Source: Streptomyces violaceoruber (lineage in GTDB: Bacteria; Actinomycetota; Actinomycetes; Streptomycetales; Streptomycetaceae). Taken from it: a stretch of 64,000 nt of DNA. The notes below the pieces were generated by a model. That model was not told the origin of the DNA. It worked only from the letters and a program-made list of their open reading frames with translations, and searched no databases. Below are positions 43,413 through 53,205 of this stretch, one piece after another (position 1 is the first letter of the stretch; each line of letters starts with the position of its first letter). The translations under genes were made by a program, and so were the position numbers. Location of the stretch: positions 1 through 64,000 of the forward strand of contig JODI01000033.1 in the NCBI GenBank assembly GCA_000720805.1. The letters run 5' to 3'.

Positions 43413-44697
43413 GGGAATTCGCCTCTGAAGTCTCGGTCCGGTGGGCGCCTACGTGTTGGGTCTTCTCCCAGTTGTGCTGACCGGTCAGCTGACGCCGCAT
43501 GGCGCGTACCGCGGCGTAGGCGAGCACGAGCTGGTACGGGTACCAGGCGATGGCCATTTTCAGGACGGCCTTCGGGCTGGCCTCCAGGCCGTGGGCGTCG
43601 GTGAACTCGTACAGGCCGACCGCCTGGGTCACGAAGTGGGCCATGAGCATCAGCACGGGCAGCCAGGAGACGAGTGCGACCAGCACCGGCACCCGCAGGA
43701 AGAACATCATGCCGAGGGAGAAGAGGAGGTAGAAGCCGAGCAGCGCCTGTCCGTGCGGGAAGGCCAGCACGTAGAAGGCGAGCCAGCGCTGCTTGCGGGT
43801 GGGCATCTGCTTCCAGGTGCCCTTGCTCAGGGTCTGCATGAACCCCTGGCTCCAGCGGGTTCGCTGCCGGACGAAGTGCCCGAGGGTCGGCGGTGTCTCC
43901 TCCTTGGTCACGTAGCGGTCGTCGTAGACCACCCGCACCCGCTTCCCCGCGGCGGAGATCCTCAGGCCCAGGTCCGCGTCCTCGGTGAGGTTGTGGTCGT
44001 CCCAGCCGCCGAGGCGCACCAGCAACTCCCGTTGGAAGAACACGGTGTTGCCGCCGAGCGGGATGGATCCCCAACGCGCGTGGTAGTGCAGGCGGCTCTT
44101 GAACCAGAAGAAGTACTCCAGGACGTTCAGTGCGGAGTACCAGGTGGACTGATAGTTCATCAGCTGCACGCCGGCCTGGACCACTTCGACCTCGTCCTGG
44201 ATCATCACGGTGTTGACCAGGCCGAAGATCGCGGGATGGATGTCGTCCTCCGCGTCGAAGATGGTCACCACGTCGTGACTGGTCTCCGGCAGGGCGGCGT
44301 TGAGGCCGTGCGGCTTGTTGACGGGTGTGTCGTCGAAGACGACGACCTCGACGTTGCGCAGGCCCTCGTGGTCGAGTTCAGCGATCTTCTCCTCGGCCTT
44401 GGCGATCGTGCCGGTGTCGTCCGCCGAGCAGATGACGAAGACCTCCAGCAGATCCGCCGGATAGTCGGCGCGCACCACCCGGTCGATGGTGGTCTGGATG
44501 ACGTCCTCCTCGTGCCGGGCAGGCAGCAGCACGCTGAAGGACAGCCTCGGCGCCAGGAACTCCTCCGGCCCCCGGGTCTCCTTCTCGGCGTCCGGCTGGT
44601 CCCAGGTGTAGAGCATCAGGTACAGGACGTGGGCCGACTGCACGGTGAGCAGGACGGAGACCAGGATCAGTCCGGTGTACAGAAGCAGGTTCATCAT
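43402..44697 (-). CDS. GT2 processive-type glycosyltransferase
   Basis: The protein has 431 residues. An N-terminal helix leads into a GT-A domain with SADDTG near 100, DAEDD near 150, TEDADLGLR near 242 and the processive QRTRW motif near 280. Four C-terminal helices follow. This D,D,D,QxxRW layout matches cellulose- or chitin-like synthases that polymerise and extrude a polysaccharide. ATG 44697 overlaps the GtrA stop (ATGA). The polymer is unknown; a secreted GH5 cellulase nearby suggests a beta-glucan. Confidence 0.92.
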   Translation of the reverse strand: MMNLLLYTGLILVSVLLTVQSAHVLYLMLYTWDQPDAEKETRGPEEFLAPRLSFSVLLPARHEEDVIQTTIDRVVRADYPADLLEVFVICSADDTGTIAKAEEKIAELDHEGLRNVEVVVFDDTPVNKPHGLNAALPETSHDVVTIFDAEDDIHPAIFGLVNTVMIQDEVEVVQAGVQLMNYQSTWYSALNVLEYFFWFKSRLHYHARWGSIPLGGNTVFFQRELLVRLGGWDDHNLTEDADLGLRISAAGKRVRVVYDDRYVTKEETPPTLGHFVRQRTRWSQGFMQTLSKGTWKQMPTRKQRWLAFYVLAFPHGQALLGFYLLFSLGMMFFLRVPVLVALVSWLPVLMLMAHFVTQAVGLYEFTDAHGLEASPKAVLKMAIAWYPYQLVLAYAAVRAMRRQLTGQHNWEKTQHVGAHRTETSEANSHAA

Positions 44698-45191
44698 CGG
44701 CTGCTCCCTTGGGTCCCGCCCCACACCCAGACCGCGCTGGAGGCGTAGTTGACCGCGAGGGCGGCGCCGATGGCCAGGAGATTCGCGGGCAACAGGTCGA
44801 CTCCGCCGCGCACCAGGGCCCACAGGACCAGCACGTTGACCGCGAGACCGGCGAGCATGGACACGTTGAACTTCCCGAGCCGCCTCACCGACAGGACACG
44901 CATCCCGAAGGTCCACCGGTTGTTGAACACGTAGTTGTGGACGACGGCGAGTTCGACGGCCACCGCGGAGGCAGCGACGAGCGGCACCCCCAGCAGACGG
45001 TGAAGGACGTACAGAGCTGCCGTGTTCACGACCGTGCCCGCACCGCCGACCACCGCGAACCGCAGCATGCGACGTGCGGCACGTCCTCTCGTCCGGCCGG
45101 CCGATGCCGGGGAATCGGGAGGAATCCGGGAGAGTTCAGCTTCTGGTCGCGGCTCGTCGGTGTGCACGGATGCCGTCCGGAAGTGGTGCAT
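44694..45191 (-). CDS. GtrA-family polyprenyl-sugar flippase-like protein
   Basis: This 165-residue protein has four helices and the family pattern LRFAVVGGAGTVVNTAALYVL near 45-65 and VHNYVFNNRWTF near 90. GtrA proteins are thought to flip or present polyprenyl-linked sugars. ATG 45191 follows GGAGGAG. It is the first gene of the glycosylation operon and probably supplies the lipid-linked donor to the GT39 enzyme. Confidence 0.92.
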   Translation of the reverse strand: MHHFRTASVHTDEPRPEAELSRIPPDSPASAGRTRGRAARRMLRFAVVGGAGTVVNTAALYVLHRLLGVPLVAASAVAVELAVVHNYVFNNRWTFGMRVLSVRRLGKFNVSMLAGLAVNVLVLWALVRGGVDLLPANLLAIGAALAVNYASSAVWVWGGTQGSSR

Positions 45192-45528
45192 CGCGGCTCC
45201 TCCAAGCGAGAGAGCGTCCCCTTCCGCTTCGCGCGGCGGGACCTCGTGCACACCAGCCTGCGCTCAAAGGCAGACGCGAACATCACGTGAACGGGTGAGT
45301 GAGGGCCCCCCTTTCAGGGGGTCCTTTCGCACCCCCATTTGGGGGAGAGGCACCTGAAAGCCTGTATGGCGGGCCATCGACCGACCCTCGCTCTCCCCCG
45401 AAGAGGGGAGTGACCTCTCACCCATCGGCGGGTGCTACGCCTGGCAGCGGCCATGGACGCTCAAGAGGTCGGGCCCCCGCCCAGGGAGGTCCCGCGTCGC
45501 ATCCAGCCTCAGGGTAAGGGGCGTCACG
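45192..45528. promoter_or_regulatory. Structured divergent intergenic region
   Basis: No gene is seen. Three G/C hairpins occur: CCCCC-TTTCA-GGGGG near 45308, CCCCC-ATTT-GGGGG near 45333, and a CTCCCC/GGGGAG stem near 45396. It must hold promoters for gtrA (minus) and the pseudo-subtilisin (plus). Confidence 0.5.
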
Positions 45529-46710
45529 ATGGCAGGTCACACAGCTTCGGGGGCGGTACGTGCGGGGCGTGCCCTGGTCGGCACCGCCGCACTGGCCCTC
45601 ACGGTCTTCACGTCGCTCACCGCCGCTCCGGCCGGAACCGGCGCCGGAGCCCCTGCGGATTCCGGCTCGTTGCGCGGGTCCGAGTGGGCGCTGAACGCAC
45701 TCAGGGCCGATCAGGCCTGGCGGACCACCAAAGGTCACGGCGTGACGGTCGCGGTGATAGGCACCGGTGTCGACGCCACCCATCCCGACCTCAGGGGCCG
45801 CGTCGTCAAGGGCTCCGACGTCGGCGACGGCTCGACCGTCGACGGCCGGCGCGACCAGGGCGCCGCGGAGGTCCAGGGCACCCACCAGGCGGGCATCATC
45901 GCCGGCACCGGCCGCAACTACCGCGGCGACGGCCTGCACGGGCTCGCCCCGGAAGCGCGCATCCTTCCGTTCCGGGTCTTCCGCAACGACAAGGCCCTGA
46001 CCGCGGCCACCGCGAGGGCCATCATGAACGCCGCCCGCCAGGGCGCCCAGGTCATCGACGTCACCGTCTCGACCCCCCAGGCCAGCGACGACCTGAAGAC
46101 AGCGGTCGACTACGCGTCCCAGCAGGGGTCCCTGGTCGTGGCCGGCGCGGGTGACACCGGGCGGACCGGGAACGCGGCGAGCTATCCGGCCGCCTTTCCG
46201 CGGGTCCTGTCGGTGGCCGCCACCGACAAGAAGGGCAGTGTCTGGCCCGACTCCCACCACGGCAAGGACGTGGACCTGGCCGCGCCGGGCGTGGACATCC
46301 TGACCACCGCGCGCAACGACGGCTACTGGACCGGCTCCGGCACCGGGTACGCCGCCGGCTGGGTGGCCGCCTCCGCGGCGCTGCTGCGTGCCGAGCACCC
46401 GAAGTGGACGGTCGGTAAGGTCACTCGGGAACTGACCGAGACGGCCACCCACAACTCGGGCAGCTGGGACCCCCGCTACGGCTTCGGCATCGTCGCCTCA
46501 GCGGCGGCCTTGGCGGGCCACGACCACTCGCCCGCCGCGAGCGGGAAGCCGGCCAACCAGGCGGTGGACGCCTCGGACCGCACCGCCTTCCGCTCCTCCG
46601 ACACCGGACCGACACTGGTGGTCGCGGTGGTGATGGGGGGACTCATCGTGCTGGCCGTCCCCGCATGGTTCCTGATCCGACGCAGCGTCACCCCGTCGGA
46701 CGACGACTGA
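45529..46710 (+). CDS. Subtilisin-like (mycosin-type) pseudoprotease
   Basis: The protein has 393 residues: signal peptide, S8 peptidase fold, and C-terminal helix (VVAVVMGGLIVLAVPAWFLI) with a short cytoplasmic tail, as in membrane mycosins. Every catalytic residue is changed. The Asp of the DTG box is Gly78 (VAVIGTGVDATH). The active His of HGTH is Gln116 (VQGTHQAG). The oxyanion Asn is Asp209 (AGAGDTG). The Ser of GTSMA is Gly273 (SGTGYAAGW). The surrounding motifs are well preserved, so the fold is under selection but cannot cleave. It may bind peptides or glycoprotein substrates next to the glycosylation operon. Confidence 0.9.
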   Translation: MAGHTASGAVRAGRALVGTAALALTVFTSLTAAPAGTGAGAPADSGSLRGSEWALNALRADQAWRTTKGHGVTVAVIGTGVDATHPDLRGRVVKGSDVGDGSTVDGRRDQGAAEVQGTHQAGIIAGTGRNYRGDGLHGLAPEARILPFRVFRNDKALTAATARAIMNAARQGAQVIDVTVSTPQASDDLKTAVDYASQQGSLVVAGAGDTGRTGNAASYPAAFPRVLSVAATDKKGSVWPDSHHGKDVDLAAPGVDILTTARNDGYWTGSGTGYAAGWVAASAALLRAEHPKWTVGKVTRELTETATHNSGSWDPRYGFGIVASAAALAGHDHSPAASGKPANQAVDASDRTAFRSSDTGPTLVVAVVMGGLIVLAVPAWFLIRRSVTPSDDD

Positions 46711-46740
46711 CGGCGGGCCGATCGAACGAATCGTTCCCGA

Positions 46741-46779
46741 GCGCGCGCCCCGAGGCACCGGCCCCGGGGCGCGCGCCTT
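46741..46779 (+). terminator. Terminator after pseudo-subtilisin gene
   Basis: GCGCGCGCCCCG and CGGGGCGCGCGC form a perfect 12-bp stem with a 12-base loop, followed by CTTC. Confidence 0.85.
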
Positions 46780-46800
46780 CGCGCCGCGGCGGAATCGACT

Positions 46801-46814
46801 GACAACGTTGTCGT
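46801..46814. promoter_or_regulatory. LacI-like palindrome GACAACGTTGTC
   Basis: A perfect 12-bp palindrome with central ACGT, in TGACAACGTTGTCG, resembles LacI-family operators of sugar genes. No gene starts nearby on either strand; the next is 764 bp away. Confidence 0.35.
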
Positions 46815-47061
46815 ACGCTCTCGGGCGGTCGCCACCGCGGTGGCCGACGCCCCGGGCCTCCCCGGCCGGCAGGCCGGCACCACCGGTCCTCCCGCCCTGC
46901 CGACCTCGCCTTTGCGTGTCGGCACCCGCCCGTGCACCGTCCCGGACGCCCCGCCTGCCCTGTGAGTGCGTGAAGACCCCGCGACTCCCGAGAGGTTCAC
47001 CCGGGGCATCGGCCGAGCAGGGGCGCGGGTGGTTCTCGCGCCAGACGCCCTCGCTCGCGCC

Positions 47062-47130
47062 GACCGCCTCAGTACGACTGACCGCCTCAGTACGACCTAC
47101 CGCTTCAGCGCGACCGACCGCCTCCGCCAC
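47062..47130. repeat. 18-bp tandem repeats in gene-free spacer
   Basis: Copies of GACCGCCTCAGTACGACT begin at 47062, 47080, 47098 and 47116 with growing divergence. The surrounding 46711-47577 stretch holds no gene I can support. Confidence 0.85.
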
Positions 47131-47422
47131 GCCACCGCCCCCGGTGCGCGGACGGTGCCGTCGCGGCCGTCGCGGCCCGGGATGAGCACGCTCGCGAAGA
47201 CCGAGAGGTCAGGGCGGGCCCGGACGGATACGGCGGGACTGACACGACCACCCGCACCGCGTCCCTGGTGCCGGCGCCTGCCTCCGGGGCAAGCCCCTCG
47301 CCAGACCGACGGCCGCCCGGCGGACGCAGGTCTCCTCGACGCGCGGCACGCCTGCCCGCTCGCCCGATGACACGGATCCGCGCGCCCGCGCCTCTATCAA
47401 CCCGACATAAGGAATATAAGTA

Positions 47423-47480
47423 ACCAAACGGCCGAATTCGGGCTACCTCAATTGAGGTAGCCCGAATTCGGCCGTTTGGT
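47423..47480. repeat. 58-bp perfect palindrome
   Basis: Two 29-bp arms meet at CAATTG (47449-47454) with no spacer, and every base pairs. Each arm contains CGGCCGAATTCGGGC. It lies 98 bp upstream of the receiver/GH5 operon and is more AT-rich than its surroundings. It could be a hairpin terminator, a cruciform or large operator, or an assembly fold-back. Confidence 0.95.
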
Positions 47481-47577
47481 GTGCATGGAATTCGGTCGCT
47501 CGTACGGCGATTCGATCTCGACTCCATTTCTAATCTCGTGGGCATGGCAGCAAAAACCCCGAAGGAGTCCGCCGCCC

Positions 47578-47919
47578 ATGAAAAAAGTTCTCATCGTGGA
47601 GTCTCACCCGCAGGTGCGAGCGGCTCTGGCCGATCTCGTGGAGGACGAGCCCGGATGTGAACTCGTGGGCGCCGTGGCCGCCGCAGCCGAGGCGATATCG
47701 CTCGTCAGCGACGTGAGCCCGGATGTGGTGCTGGTCGACGCGGACACGCCGGACCGGCTGTCCCACCAGCTCGGCGAACTCTTTCCGCTGGCTTTGCTCG
47801 TCCTTCTCACAGCCGTGAGCGAAACGCCGAGAAAGTGCCCGGAATCGTCGGCGAAAACACCTCCCGTCTGCATTCTAAAGACCGCCGCACCCGAATTTCT
47901 CAGGAGTATCAGCGCATGA
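47578..47919 (+). CDS. Stand-alone receiver-domain protein
   Basis: The protein has 113 residues. MKKVLIVESHPQVRAAL, phospho-Asp region VVLVDADTPDR near 53, LVLLTAVS near 78 and CILKTAAPEFLRSI near 97 outline a receiver with no output domain. The segment between the Thr and Lys motifs is atypical (PRKCPESSAKTPP). Its stop overlaps the GH5 start as ATGA, so it is co-translated with a secreted cellulase, an odd pairing. It may relay or quench phosphate for one of the neighbouring kinases. Confidence 0.8.
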   Translation: MKKVLIVESHPQVRAALADLVEDEPGCELVGAVAAAAEAISLVSDVSPDVVLVDADTPDRLSHQLGELFPLALLVLLTAVSETPRKCPESSAKTPPVCILKTAAPEFLRSISA

Positions 47920-49181
47920 ATTCCCCCATGGAAAACCACACCGACCGCACGATGTCCGCGCCCGAAAAGAAGCGTGGTATCAGCCGACGCCGACTGGTGC
48001 TCGGTGCCGCGGGAGCGGCCGTCGCGGTCGCCTCGGTCGGTGGTGCCGTGACCGCGCTCACGGTGAATTCGGCCGACGCCTCCGACAAGAGCAGCGCCGT
48101 GCACGGCCCCCTGCACACCGACGGGGGCGACATCGTGGACGCGAACGGCAAGAAGACGGTCCTGACCGGCGTCAACTGGTTCGGTTCCGAGACCGGCACG
48201 TTCGCGCCGCACGGCCTGTGGAAGCGCAACCTCGACTCCATGGTCGAGCAGATGGTCGACACCGGGTTCAACACGCTCCGGCTGCCGTACTCCAACGAAC
48301 TGTTCGACGCGGGCAGCAAGCCGAACGGCATCGACTACAAGCTGAACCCCGAGCTCAAGGGCCTCAACGGTCTCCAGATCATGGACAAGGTCGTCAAGAG
48401 CGCCACCAAGCACGGGATGATGGTCATCCTCGACCAGCACCGGCCGGACCAGTACGGCCAGAGCGAGCTCTGGTACACCCAGAATCTCTCCGAGAGCAAG
48501 TGGCTGTCCGACTGGAAGATGCTGGCCGAACGCTACAAGGACAACGACAGGGTCATCGGCGCCGACCTGCACAACGAGCCGCGCGGCCAGGCCACCTGGG
48601 GCGACGGCAATCCCAAGACCGACTGGAAGATGGCCGCCGAGAAGGCCGGCAACACGATCCACTCGGTCAACAAGAACTGGCTGGTCTTCGTCGAGGGCAA
48701 CGACAAGTACAAGAACGAGTCGACCTGGTGGGGCGGCGAGCTGCGGGGCGCCAAGGAGCACCCGGTCAAGCTCAAGGAAGCCGACAAGGTCGTGTACTCC
48801 GCCCACGACTACGGCCCCGGCGTCTACAACCAGAACTGGTTCATGGACAAGACCTTCCCCAACAACATGCCCGCCTTCTGGGACAAGCACTGGGGCTACC
48901 TGAAGAAGAACAACACCGCCCCCATACTGGTCGGTGAGTTCGGCGGCAAGAAGAGTGCGGGCAACAGCACCGAGGCCGTCTGGCAGAAGAGCCTGATGCA
49001 GTACATGAAGAAGAACGGCATCAGCTACACGTACTGGTGCTGGAACCCCGACTCCGGCGACACCGGCGGCGTCCTCAAGAACGACTGGAAGACCCTGGAC
49101 CCGGGCAAGAAGGCGCTGGTGTCCATGTACCAGGCGCCAATGGGCCAGGCCAAGAAGGATGCCGGCAACACATCGAAGTGA
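47916..49181 (+). CDS. Secreted GH5 endoglucanase (cellulase)
   Basis: The protein has 421 residues. A twin-arginine signal (SRRRLVLGAAGAAVAVASV) is near 23-45. The GH5 TIM barrel contains GVNWFGSE, TLRLPYSNE, the acid/base Glu221 in HNEPRG and the nucleophile Glu341 in VGEFGG. No cellulose-binding module is attached. The Tat signal implies export of a folded enzyme. With the nearby GT2 synthase it fits a synthase/cellulase pair that trims an extruded beta-glucan. Lys and Asn content is unusually high for this genome. Confidence 0.93.
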   Translation: MNSPMENHTDRTMSAPEKKRGISRRRLVLGAAGAAVAVASVGGAVTALTVNSADASDKSSAVHGPLHTDGGDIVDANGKKTVLTGVNWFGSETGTFAPHGLWKRNLDSMVEQMVDTGFNTLRLPYSNELFDAGSKPNGIDYKLNPELKGLNGLQIMDKVVKSATKHGMMVILDQHRPDQYGQSELWYTQNLSESKWLSDWKMLAERYKDNDRVIGADLHNEPRGQATWGDGNPKTDWKMAAEKAGNTIHSVNKNWLVFVEGNDKYKNESTWWGGELRGAKEHPVKLKEADKVVYSAHDYGPGVYNQNWFMDKTFPNNMPAFWDKHWGYLKKNNTAPILVGEFGGKKSAGNSTEAVWQKSLMQYMKKNGISYTYWCWNPDSGDTGGVLKNDWKTLDPGKKALVSMYQAPMGQAKKDAGNTSK

Positions 49182-49204
49182 CCCATAAGGGTCGGTGAGG
49201 GCTG

Positions 49205-49236
49205 AGAGGTCGCGGACAACCGTCCGCGGCCTCTTC
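49205..49236 (+). terminator. Terminator after GH5 gene
   Basis: AGAGGTCGCGGAC pairs with GTCCGCGGCCTCT (one G-T wobble) around a four-base loop, followed by TC. It lies 23 bp after the stop. Confidence 0.8.
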
Positions 49237-49261
49237 GCCGTATGCGGCGGCATGCGTCCGC

Positions 49262-49495
49262 CGGTCGCCCAGGCCGCGTCGACCGGCCCGAGGTGCCTGA
49301 GGGCCCGCGGGACGCCGCCCGACGGTTTCTGTCCCACCGAGTCCGCCGTCTCCGCCGGCAGCCCGATGTCGTCGGCGGACCGGTCGGCGTACCCGGCGGC
49401 GCGCTCGAAGACCTCCCGCGCGTCTGGGCAACCTCCCCCGTCAGGGCGAGCGCGTGGGCGAGCCAGCAGGCGCACGTCAGGAAGCTCGCGCCCGG
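49262..49495 (-). pseudogene. GH15 glucoamylase-like C-terminal relic
   Basis: One frame reads SFLTCACWLAHALALTGE, the conserved GH15 helix. A shifted frame continues with AREVFERAAGYA, and then GLPAE and RHLGPVDAAWA, matching the usual GH15 C-terminus (GLLAEE, SHIGLVNAA). At least one frameshift and eroded motifs show it is dead. The rest of the gene is gone. Confidence 0.65.
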
Positions 49496-49545
49496 CGGTG
49501 ACCGGCAGGAGCCACCCGCACGGCGCGGTCACGGTCCGTCGGCGG

Positions 49546-51767
49546 TCATCCGGCGTACGGGCCGTCCGGCGTCGTCCGCGCCGGGACTGTGGCCCGGATC
49601 CGGGTCCCATGGCCGGGACGGCTGTCCACCGCCAGGGTGCCGCCCGCCTCCCGCGCCCGCTCCCGCATGGAGCGCAGGCCCAGGTGGCCGGGGAAGGAGC
49701 TGCCGCTGTCGAAGCCGACGCCGTCGTCCGTGACCACGAGCGTGACGGTCTCGGGCGTGGTGCACAGGCGCAGCAGGACATGCCGCGCCGCCGCGTGCTT
49801 GACGACGTTGTGCAGCGCTTCCTGGGCGATCCGGTACAGCGCGTGCTTGACCTCCGGTGCCGCGTTCGGCTCTGCCGAGAGCCTGGCCTCGGTCACGAGG
49901 CCGTGCCGGACGCGCATCTGGTCCAGGTAGCGGGTCAGCGCGGCGACCAGCCCCTCCGTCTCCAGTGACTCGGGGCTGAGCCGGCAGAGGATCGACCGGA
50001 CCTCGTCCAGCCCCGCGTCGGCCAGCCGCAGCACAGAGGCGATCGGCCGGCGCGCGCCCGCGCCCTCGGGGCCGAGGAGTTCCCGGGCCGTACACGCGTT
50101 CAGGGCGATGCCGTACAGGGTCGGGCACAGGGAGTCGTGCAGCTCGCGGGCCAGGCGCCGCCGCTCCTCACGCGCCGCCTGCTCCCGGGCCACCCCCCAC
50201 AGCCGCTGCGCCTCCACGGCGGCGACGGCCCTGACCGTGAGGGCCTGGAGCGCCCCGAGGTCCTCGCCACCAGGCTGCCGCCCGCGGGGGAACCGGCAGC
50301 ACAGTGCGCCGACCGCCTCCGCACGGCACAAGAGCGGCAGGGCAACCAGCAGGTCCCCGGAAGGCGGGGGCGGTGGCCTTCGGGGACGAGCGACTTCCGG
50401 GACGGACCCTGGGTCCCGCCCGGCGGCCGTGTCCTTGCGCTGCCCGTCGTACTGGCTCTGCCCGTCCTTGGTCTGCCGGCCCTTGCTCTGCCCGTAGCCG
50501 TTGCTCTCCCCGTCGCCCTTGCCCTCCCCGTCGTCCCTGCCGCCCTCGTCCTCCCTGCCGCCCTCGTCCTCCCCGTCGCCCTCGTCCTCCCCGCCGCCCC
50601 TGATCACCGGGGCCACCGCCGTGATCGCCTCCATCGCCACTCGCGCGGGACGGGCGACGGACCGCTCCGCCGGGTCGCAGGGCAGCGGCCCGACACCACC
50701 GTGGCCGCCTGCCGGGCGCAGACCTGCCTCCGGTTCGAGCAGGTAGACCTCGCAGCACACGGCGCCGGTGCGGGTGACCGCCTCGGCGGCCACGGAGTTC
50801 AATGCCTGCCGCACGGCGTCCTGCCCGCCCGCAGACCGACGGCCCGGCCCGTCCAGATCCTCGTCGGCCCGCGCCTGCTCGACCGCCAGCCCGACCGACC
50901 CGGTGAAGGGCTCCACGATCCGCAGGTTCTCCGGCGTGAAGCAGCGCCCGCCCCGCCGGTTCGCCACCTCCAGCAGCCCGACGACCCGGTCGCGGACCGT
51001 CAAAGGCACGTACAGGACCGATTCCAGCCCGGCGCCGCGCAGCGCCGCACGCAGCTTCGACGGCTCGTGGTCGGTGTCGGAGACGATCCGCGGGCGTCCG
51101 GTGCGGACCACCTCGTTCGCCAGCTCCGACTCCCCCGGCATCAACAGACCGCGTGCGGCCGTGGCCCCGACGCCGTCCACGGCGCACACGGTGAGTGTGT
51201 CGCCCCAGTCCAGTGCCAGCAGCCGGACCGCCTCGGCACCGACGGACTGTCGCACTCGGCGCGCAGCCAGCGCCAGCACGTGGGGGCCGGGGCGGCCCTC
51301 GACCACGCTCCGGGTGACCTCGGCGAGCGCCCGCTGCCACCGCTCGTACCGCCAGCGTGCGCTCAGGTCGCGGATGACGACGCAGTAGCCCGTCAGGCGT
51401 CCGTGCGCGTCCCGGGTCGCCGTGATCTCGGTCTCTGCCCACAGACGCGATCCGTCCGAGCGGACCCGCCAGGCGCATTCACGGTGCGTACCGAGGCCGG
51501 CGGCCGCGTCCAACGCGCGGGCCGCCGCGCCCGACGCCACGTCCTCGGGCGGGTAGACGAGCGAGACATGCCGCCCGACGAGGTCGGCCGCGCCGTGACC
51601 GTCCAGCAGGGCGGCACCCACGCCGACGCTCAGTACCAGCCCCTGGGAATCCAGCACGAGGAGCGCCTCCGCGACGGCTTCTCCCTGCGGCGGCCGACCG
51701 CTGTCACCCCTCTCGCCGTGGGGCGTCCTTGCTGACGCTTCCGGGGGTGCGGGGGACGTCAGGTCGG

Positions 51768-51771
<4 letters not shown>
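49546..51771 (-). CDS. PAS-GAF-GAF sensor histidine kinase
   Basis: This 741-residue soluble kinase has a PAS domain (about 30-145), a GAF domain (about 150-290), a second GAF interrupted near residues 390-450 by a Gly/Asp/Glu-rich insert, then HisKA_3 with His in RLARELHDSLCPTLYG near 545, and a HATPase (VVTDDGVGFD, GLRSMRERA). GTG 51771 overlaps the regulator stop as GTGA. GAF pairs of this kind often bind haem or small ligands, but no specific ligand residues are claimed. Confidence 0.9.
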
Positions 51772-52448
<677 letters not shown>

Positions 52449-53205
52449 TGGTGATCTCCGTTGTCGAGCACCGGCTCGCGGCGCCCCCACGGCTTCCCGC
52501 AGCAGGCACCCCGCGGCCGACGCGATCGGCATCGCCCCAGGCGTTCATTCCGCCGACACAGGTCCGTAGGGAACATTGCGGGGCATTCACGTCATACCGG
52601 GAACCCGCGGCGGTCCGCGCTCATTCCATATCCTGGGGTGGAAAGCCATCCTGGGACGGACAGCGGCCCTGGCGAGGAAAGCGATCGTGGGACGGAAAGC
52701 GACTGTCCTCACGGCGGACCTCACGCACCGCGACGCGGTCGTACAGGGCGGGGCTCCAGCGCTGCCGCACCCGGGCGAGACGGTATGGCCGTCGGCCCAG
52801 TCGCCCCCTCCGGTCCGCCGCGTTCACGGGCCGCCGGCATTCCGGCGAACGCGGCCGCCGGAACCGGCCGGGGCGCGGGATCGGCAACCGGCCGCGAGCG
52901 GAGCCCCGTGATCCATACGGCCGCACACTCGACGAACGGTTCACAGCAAGGCCGGCAGCACCAGGGTCCCTGCCACCCAGCCGCCCAGGGCGTCGCTGAA
53001 CCAGTGGAAGCCCGGGCAGACGGAGGTGAGACCGAGATCGAACGGCCCACACGGACGGGAAACCCGGCTCGAGTCACCCGGAATTCCCCTTTCGTCACAT
53101 ATGTTGCGAGCCGTCGCCCCTTTCGATCACCCGATGTCGGAGCGCAGAGGTGCTCGTGCGAACCGGGAGCACGCACGCGGTCGTTGCGGCGCGACGCCGG
53201 TTGGG
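52449..53205. other. Gene-poor spacer with repeats and a PAP2 relic
   Basis: No intact gene is supported. Around 52635-52710 a GGGACGGA/GAAAGCGA-type repeat recurs. A PAP2 phosphatase relic lies at 52941-53040. Confidence 0.6.
52941..53040 (-). pseudogene. PAP2 phosphatase C-terminal relic
   Basis: One frame ending in a TGA at 52941 reads FHWFSDALGGWVAGTLVL, the third conserved motif of PAP2 phosphatases (His plus Asp) and the helix after it. The upstream sequence has no matching phosphatase motifs. Only about 33 residues are recognisable. Confidence 0.5.

Noticed and set aside
47604..49781. 725-residue minus-strand frame across the GH5 gene
   Set aside because: Antisense to an intact GH5 gene. 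Only its part near 49262-49495 matches a family, and that is a frameshifted GH15 relic, not a gene.
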